From Deltaproteobacteria bacterium (GTDB taxonomy: Bacteria; Desulfobacterota; DSM-4660; Desulfatiglandales; B25-G16): DNA of 6,886 bases. Numbering within the stretch: the first letter of the stretch is position 1; each line of letters begins with the position of its first letter. Position numbers and translations under genes: made by a program. The DNA is taken from assembly GCA_019308645.1 (NCBI GenBank), contig JAFDHR010000172.1, positions 1-6,886 of the forward strand, given 5' to 3'. The notes below the pieces were generated by a model. It was not told the DNA's origin and searched no databases. It saw nothing but the letters and a program-made list of their open reading frames with translations. Shown here one piece after another: positions 5,777 to 6,886 of this stretch.

Positions 5777-6283
5777 TTAGGATTGATCTTTGATGCTTTC
5801 CTTCAACTCTTCTACAAACTCTTTGAAAAATCTGTCTTGTTCTTGCCAATCAGGGCCAAATCGCTTTTTAAAATAGCTGCCCAGTTTATCAAAGAGCTTA
5901 TGCCAGACTGGTCTGCCGCCACCAATGACCACATCTTCAAGGAATGATCTGAGTTCCGGAATCTTTTCCTTTGGCAGAAAAGAAACAGCACCCAGCTTTA
6001 TGGATTTTTTCAATGATTCCGGGGAAAGGGCGTGAGCAGTGAGCATGACTGTAGGAAATCCTCTTGACACTGCGTCTTTTAAAAGCTCAAACCCGTTTAC
6101 GCCCATGATATCGAGGATGACAATATCAAAGGTGTAGCCCGCAAGGTATTGCATGGCGGTGTCATAATCTGTTGCCTTGCGAATCATACACATATCGAGC
6201 TCTTCCTCCACGGTTTCAAGGACATCAGGTTCATCATCTACTACAAGTATGAATTTATCTTTCAAGGGGCTATTGGAAGTCAT
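5777..6283 (-). CDS. Single-domain response regulator receiver protein with C-terminal tail
   Basis: A 168-aa CheY-like receiver that would accept a phosphoryl group from a histidine kinase not present here. The signature residues are present: acidic pocket Asp16-Asp17 in ILVVDDEPD, phospho-acceptor Asp58 in IVILDIMG, Thr82 in VMLTAHA, and Lys105 after the cis-proline in FLPKEK. After the receiver (to about 118) comes a 50-residue tail, GGGRPVWHKLFDKLGSYFKK and onward, rich in aromatic and charged residues and ending in an acidic helix. It contains no DNA-binding or enzymatic domain I recognise. Output is therefore probably by protein contact, or the protein serves as a phosphorelay intermediate. 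GGAGGG (6294-6299) 10 bases upstream supports the start. It is followed after 269 bp by the M16 gene on the same strand, with a palindromic repeat between, so cotranscription is uncertain. Confidence 0.92.
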   Translation of the reverse strand: MTSNSPLKDKFILVVDDEPDVLETVEEELDMCMIRKATDYDTAMQYLAGYTFDIVILDIMGVNGFELLKDAVSRGFPTVMLTAHALSPESLKKSIKLGAVSFLPKEKIPELRSFLEDVVIGGGRPVWHKLFDKLGSYFKKRFGPDWQEQDRFFKEFVEELKESIKDQS

Positions 6284-6372
6284 TGCAGGTTTTCCCTCCT
6301 TTCATTAATCTAAATGAAGAGGTCGAAGAGAGACATGTAAATTGCTTTTCTCAATGATTCTTGTTAATTACT

Positions 6373-6402
6373 ACCTTAGATTGCAATGGAGCAAATTGTC
6401 AA
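6373..6402 (-). promoter_or_regulatory. Candidate promoter of the receiver gene
   Basis: On the minus strand a perfect -35 TTGACA (6397-6402) is followed after 18 bp by TAAGGT (6373-6378), which matches the -10 consensus at three positions. It would give an 80-base leader. The -35 lies in a dyad, TTGTC-AA-GACAA (6396-6407), nested within GCAAA/TTTGC (6391-6417), a possible operator. Confidence 0.35.
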
Positions 6403-6491
6403 GACAAAATATTTTGCACTACTCAGGTTCCAAGTTCAGTGGTTTCCTGATAAAATTGGGATTCAGGGGTTCAAGGTTCAGGCCTGCCCTC

Positions 6492-6513
6492 CCCGTCCCG
6501 AGACCGGGACGGG
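6492..6513. repeat. GC-rich 9-bp perfect hairpin
   Basis: CCCGTCCCG (6492-6500) pairs with CGGGACGGG (6505-6513) around the loop AGAC. CCTC (6488-6491) and GAGG (6519-6522) can extend the stem across a 5-base bulge. There is no T-run on either side, so it is not a standard intrinsic terminator. It is far richer in G+C than its surroundings. Confidence 0.8.
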
Positions 6514-6586
6514 ATCGGGAGGCGCGACTTCATTGGCAAATATTGCAATTTCTATATTAACTACACAGGTTCAAAGTTCCGGGTTC

Positions 6587-6621
6587 ACTGTTCAATGGTT
6601 ATTTGCTGAACCATTAACAGT
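6587..6621. repeat. 13-bp hairpin inside the heptad element
   Basis: ACTGTT and AATGGTT (6587-6600, with C6593 bulged) pair with AACCATT and AACAGT (6609-6621) around the 8-base loop ATTTGCTG. It is a strong stem-loop with no T-run, nested within the composite repeat. Confidence 0.75.
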
Positions 6622-6717
6622 TAAATGCGGGTTTTTCATGAGCCGGTTGAGGACTCTTGGCATGGACAATTGTTCATGGCTCCAAGTTGAACCCCTGAAC
6701 TGTGAACCTTGAACCTG

Positions 6718-6886
6718 ACAACCTGGATAGTTACTTTCTATATTATTTATAATTCCTGGCAATATAGCCTAAGTCCCGATTATATCAGCGATTTTTTTGG
6801 GCTGATTTATTTGACCATTTGGCTAATGGATCTATCGGAACCGAAAATCCAATTTGAAATTATACAGCCAGGGGATTCTCGGGTCA
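6718..6886. other. AT-rich right end without a recognised gene
   Basis: I see no supported open frame, RNA gene or promoter here. The only structure noted is ATCAGC (6784-6789) with GCTGAT (6801-6806) around a T-rich 11-base loop, which is marginal. Confidence 0.5.

Larger units (their letters stand above)
6424..6717. repeat. Composite inverted GTTCAAG-heptad repeat element
   Basis: Heptad-like units built on GTTCAAG/GTTCAGG occur in the + orientation at 6424-6438, 6462-6481 and 6566-6597, and in the inverse orientation at 6686-6717. TTCAGGGGTTCAA (6462-6474) is the exact reverse complement of 6687-6699. CAGGTTCAAAGTTC (6566-6579) matches the complement of 6704-6717 at 13 of 14 positions. 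Between them lie two strong hairpins and a palindrome, CATGGACAATTGTTCATG (6661-6678, one mismatch). No gene is supported here: the open frames follow the repeat and resemble nothing. It looks like a dispersed intergenic or miniature mobile element. Confidence 0.7.

Noticed and set aside
5559..5780. 73-aa plus-strand ORF between the peptidase and receiver genes
   Set aside because: It is a translation of the palindromic element and spacer, with no ribosome site or family resemblance.
6492..6513. Intrinsic terminator
   Set aside because: The stem is strong, but no T-run follows on either strand.
6342..6712. 72- and 108-aa plus-strand ORFs at the right end
   Set aside because: They overlap each other in different frames and follow the heptad repeat and hairpins. 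They are repeat translations.
6424..6717. CRISPR array
   Set aside because: The units are 7-14 bp, inverted as well as direct, with no regular spacers and no cas genes.

Overview
The window reads as an ordinary bacterial chromosome segment with moderate G+C. Its gene families (a two-half periplasmic M16 peptidase with a coiled-coil insert, a lone receiver protein, a small Cys-rich protein with a LACGxWEG motif, a RAYT transposase, and dispersed palindromic and heptad repeats between genes) resemble those of anaerobic Desulfobacterota or Nitrospirota. That placement rests on family resemblance only and is weak. No rRNA, tRNA or CRISPR was seen.

Left third (1-2098, + strand): an alpha/beta-hydrolase gene is disrupted by a compact mobile element. 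The element (about 182-1265) has 19-bp perfect terminal inverted repeats and one gene, a 338-aa HUH/Y1 transposase of the RAYT type with a DnaA domain-IV-like C-terminus. The first ~160 bp of the hydrolase gene occur on both sides of the element (1-164 and 1285-1459). The left copy is a stump with a 4-bp deletion. The right copy is followed by the whole gene but carries a 7-bp tandem duplication that throws the true N-terminus out of frame. Only a GTG-initiated ORF lacking 31 residues remains open.

Middle and right (2126-6283, - strand): three genes read leftwards: a response-regulator receiver protein (6283-5777), a secreted M16 zinc metallopeptidase of 1012 aa (5507-2469), and a 78-aa Cys/His protein (2362-2126). 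Gaps of 269 and 106 bp, and a recognisable Shine-Dalgarno for each, suggest separately expressed genes rather than a tight operon. A 97-bp nested palindromic element (5563-5659) lies between the receiver and peptidase genes.

Right end (6284-6886): no gene is supported. It holds a candidate promoter for the receiver gene, then a ~300-bp composite repeat (6424-6717) of GTTCAAG-like heptads in inverted orientation enclosing two strong hairpins, then ~170 bp of AT-rich sequence with nothing convincing.

No new multi-gene system is evident. The most noteworthy material is the transposon/long-direct-repeat/frameshift arrangement at the hydrolase and the two palindromic intergenic elements.
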